Source: an uncultured Sphingomonadales bacterium
GTDB lineage: Bacteria; Pseudomonadota; Alphaproteobacteria; Sphingomonadales; Sphingomonadaceae
Assembly (NCBI GenBank): GCA_903828025.1
Contig: CAIKKO010000049.1
Coordinates: 1-7,938, forward strand
Direction of reading: 5' to 3'
Length of the DNA: 7,938 bases
The position numbers were made by a program, and so were the translations under genes. The notes beneath the pieces were generated by a model. The model searched no databases. It had not been told where the DNA came from and saw only the letters and a program-made list of their open reading frames with translations. Shown here piece by piece: positions 6,753-7,938 of this stretch (the first letter of the stretch is position 1; every line of letters begins with the position of its first letter).

Positions 6753-7214
6753 ATGATGACCCGCAAACCGCTGATCCTAGCTGCCGCGCTCGCCGCGCTT
6801 GTCGGGGGCGGCATCGCTGCCAGCGCCGCTTCGCCTGCCGATACGATTGCCACGCGTCAGGCCAATTTCAAGAAAATGGGCGGCGCGATGAAAGTGCTCA
6901 AGGAAGAGCTGGCGGGCGGGGCCGACACGGAAAAGATGCTCACCGCCGCGCGCACCATCGCGGCGACCTCGCGGCTGCAGAAGGCCTTGTTCCCGGCGGG
7001 GACCGGGCCCGGCGCGGGGGTGAAGACCGATGCGCTGCCCGCTGTCTGGACGCAGCGCCCCGCTTTCGATGCGGCGGCGGCCAAGCTGGTGGCCGAGGCG
7101 GACAAACTTGCCGCTGTCGCAGGTTCGGGCAATACTCCGGCCGTGCTCGCGCAGTTCAAGGCCGTGGGCGGCACTTGCGCCGAATGCCACCGCCAGTTCC
7201 GCGAGGACAAGTGA
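6753..7214 (+). CDS. Cytochrome c' (class II c-type cytochrome)
   Basis: Periplasmic four-helix-bundle cytochrome with one covalently bound haem. Family members transfer electrons or bind NO or CO. Seen (153 aa): Sec signal peptide at about 1-25 (ASA before ASPAD); a first helix with RQANFKKMGGAMKVLKEEL at 35-53, matching the usual R..N/A.MK.MG start and giving the distal haem-pocket residues; ALPAVW at 94-99, the conserved Trp region; and the haem motif CAECH at 142-146, placed near the C-terminus and followed by RQFR, as is diagnostic for the class. Start choice: ATG 6753 has AAGGA (6739-6743) 9 nt upstream; the adjacent ATG 6756 would be 12 nt away, and a longer in-frame start at 6690 lies inside the ankyrin gene. 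It sits 16 nt after the ankyrin stop and 19 nt before the cytochrome b561 gene, its likely redox partner. Confidence 0.93.
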   Translation: MMTRKPLILAAALAALVGGGIAASAASPADTIATRQANFKKMGGAMKVLKEELAGGADTEKMLTAARTIAATSRLQKALFPAGTGPGAGVKTDALPAVWTQRPAFDAAAAKLVAEADKLAAVAGSGNTPAVLAQFKAVGGTCAECHRQFREDK

Positions 7215-7233
7215 CCGGAGGGCCAATCCCGCG

Positions 7234-7911
7234 ATGACCACCAGCCAAGCCAAGACCGTCCGCGTGTGGGACCCGTTTGTGCGGGTGTTCCACTGGAGCC
7301 TGATCACGCTGTTCGCCCTCGCGTGGTGGACCGGCGAGCACCACGCTATGGATCGCCATCGGCAGGCGGGTTATGCCATTCTGGCGCTGCTGCTGTTCCG
7401 GGTGTTCTGGGGCTTTGCGGGTTCGCGCACCGCGCGGTTTGCGCAGTTCCTCAAGGGTCCGGCGGCGATCCGCGCTTATCTCGCTAGCACCGATGATGCG
7501 CCGTCTGACGGACACAATCCGCTCGGCGGCTGGAGTGTGGCGGCGCTGCTCATGGTGCTGCTGCTGACAACCATCGCCGGGCTCTATGCCGTCGATATCG
7601 ACGGGATCGAATCCGGCCCGCTCGCCGATTGGGTGAGCTTCGATCAGGGCCGCTTGGCCGCCGAATGGCACGAGCGGGTGTTCAAGGGCGCGCTGGCGGT
7701 GATCGGGCTGCATGTGCTGGCGATCGGGTACTATCAGACGCTCAACGGGCACGATCTGATCGGCCCGATGATCACCGGCAAGCGCGCGCGCGGCGCGGGC
7801 GATGCAGCGCGCGACGTGCACTGGTCGCCCGTGCTGGCGCTGGGCGGCCTTGCGGGCGTTGCAGCGGTGACCTGGGCGGTGATGACGGGGTTTCGCATTT
7901 TCGGCGGCTGA
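7234..7911 (+). CDS. Cytochrome b561-type membrane protein (cytochrome b/b6 domain)
   Basis: Inner-membrane di-haem b protein of the prokaryotic cytochrome b561 / Ni-hydrogenase b-subunit type (PF01292), which typically moves electrons between quinol and a periplasmic c-type cytochrome. Seen (225 aa): WDPFVRVFHWSL at 12-23 opens TM1 with haem ligand His20. TM2 (about 45-62) follows HRQAG, giving His42 in the HxxxG motif, and ends RVFWGFAGSRTARF. TM3 is at about 98-118 and TM4 at about 147-167, carrying His146 (EWHE) and His160. PMITGKR at 178-184 is the usual tail after TM4. A fifth helix at about 200-220 ends the protein. Start choice: ATG 7234 has GGAGG (7217-7221) about 12 nt upstream, a little long; the frame continues upstream only through cytochrome c' coding sequence. 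It lies 19 nt after the cytochrome c' gene, a pairing seen in other Proteobacteria. Electron donor and acceptor are inferred. Confidence 0.92.
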   Translation: MTTSQAKTVRVWDPFVRVFHWSLITLFALAWWTGEHHAMDRHRQAGYAILALLLFRVFWGFAGSRTARFAQFLKGPAAIRAYLASTDDAPSDGHNPLGGWSVAALLMVLLLTTIAGLYAVDIDGIESGPLADWVSFDQGRLAAEWHERVFKGALAVIGLHVLAIGYYQTLNGHDLIGPMITGKRARGAGDAARDVHWSPVLALGGLAGVAAVTWAVMTGFRIFGG

Positions 7912-7920
7912 GGCTCAGCC
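7906..7920. terminator. Short perfect hairpin on the b561 stop codon, weak terminator candidate
   Basis: Seen: GGCTGAG-G-CTCAGCC, a perfect inverted repeat around one base, effectively a 6-bp stem with a GGC loop. The left arm includes the TGA stop of the cytochrome b561 gene. No T-run follows on either strand, so it is not a canonical Rho-independent terminator. It may be incidental or part of a bidirectional terminator. Confidence 0.25.
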
Positions 7921-7938
7921 CAGCCGGTCAGCCCAGCC
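7915..7938. repeat. 13-bp direct repeat cut by the right edge
   Basis: Seen: TCAGCCCAGCCGG at 7915-7927 followed at once by TCAGCCCAGCC at 7928-7938, where the window ends. Read on the minus strand, the same bases are open from the edge to a TGA at 7917-7915 (GWADRLG then stop). The repeat could therefore be the end of a convergent gene, but seven codons are too few to call one. Confidence 0.4.

Overview
The window is GC-rich DNA whose genes use mostly G or C at third codon positions. Protein style and gene order (aroQ next to accB; alanine- and proline-rich linkers) suggest an alphaproteobacterium, most likely in the Sphingomonadales (Novosphingobium/Erythrobacter-like). This placement is inferred from gene content and was not tested by a search.

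Left part (1-1342, all minus strand): a small coiled-coil lipoprotein of unknown function, then aroQ (type II 3-dehydroquinate dehydratase, shikimate pathway), then the 5' part of accB (biotin carboxyl carrier protein of acetyl-CoA carboxylase). accB runs off the left edge before its biotinylated lysine. aroQ-accB(-accC) is a common housekeeping order in Proteobacteria.

Divergent intergenic region (1343-1636): about 290 bp with a near-perfect inverted repeat around 1430-1450 and three G-rich 16-17 bp direct repeats at 1580-1627. Both are candidate control elements. The start of the first plus-strand gene is uncertain in this region.

Right part (1637-7911, all plus strand): five tightly packed genes that look like one operon. 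In order they are a large c-type cytochrome-like protein with the planctomycete-type DUF1587/1595/1592/1588/1585 domains and two CxxCH haem motifs; a DUF1552 (HxxSHH) protein with a twin-arginine signal; a secreted ankyrin-repeat protein; a cytochrome c' with one CxxCH near its C-terminus; and a five-helix cytochrome b561-type membrane protein. The junctions are a 4-bp overlap, an 8-bp overlap, a 16-bp gap and a 19-bp gap. Every product appears to be exported or membrane-embedded. The simplest reading is a periplasmic redox module: cytochrome b561 exchanges electrons with the quinone pool, cytochrome c' and the DUF1592 protein carry electrons, DUF1552 is the putative catalytic or partner subunit, and the ankyrin protein is a scaffold. 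The substrate is unknown. This cassette is the most interesting part of the window.

The last 27 bases hold a small hairpin on the b561 stop codon and a short direct repeat cut by the right edge. I see no RNA genes, insertion sequences, CRISPR arrays or origins.
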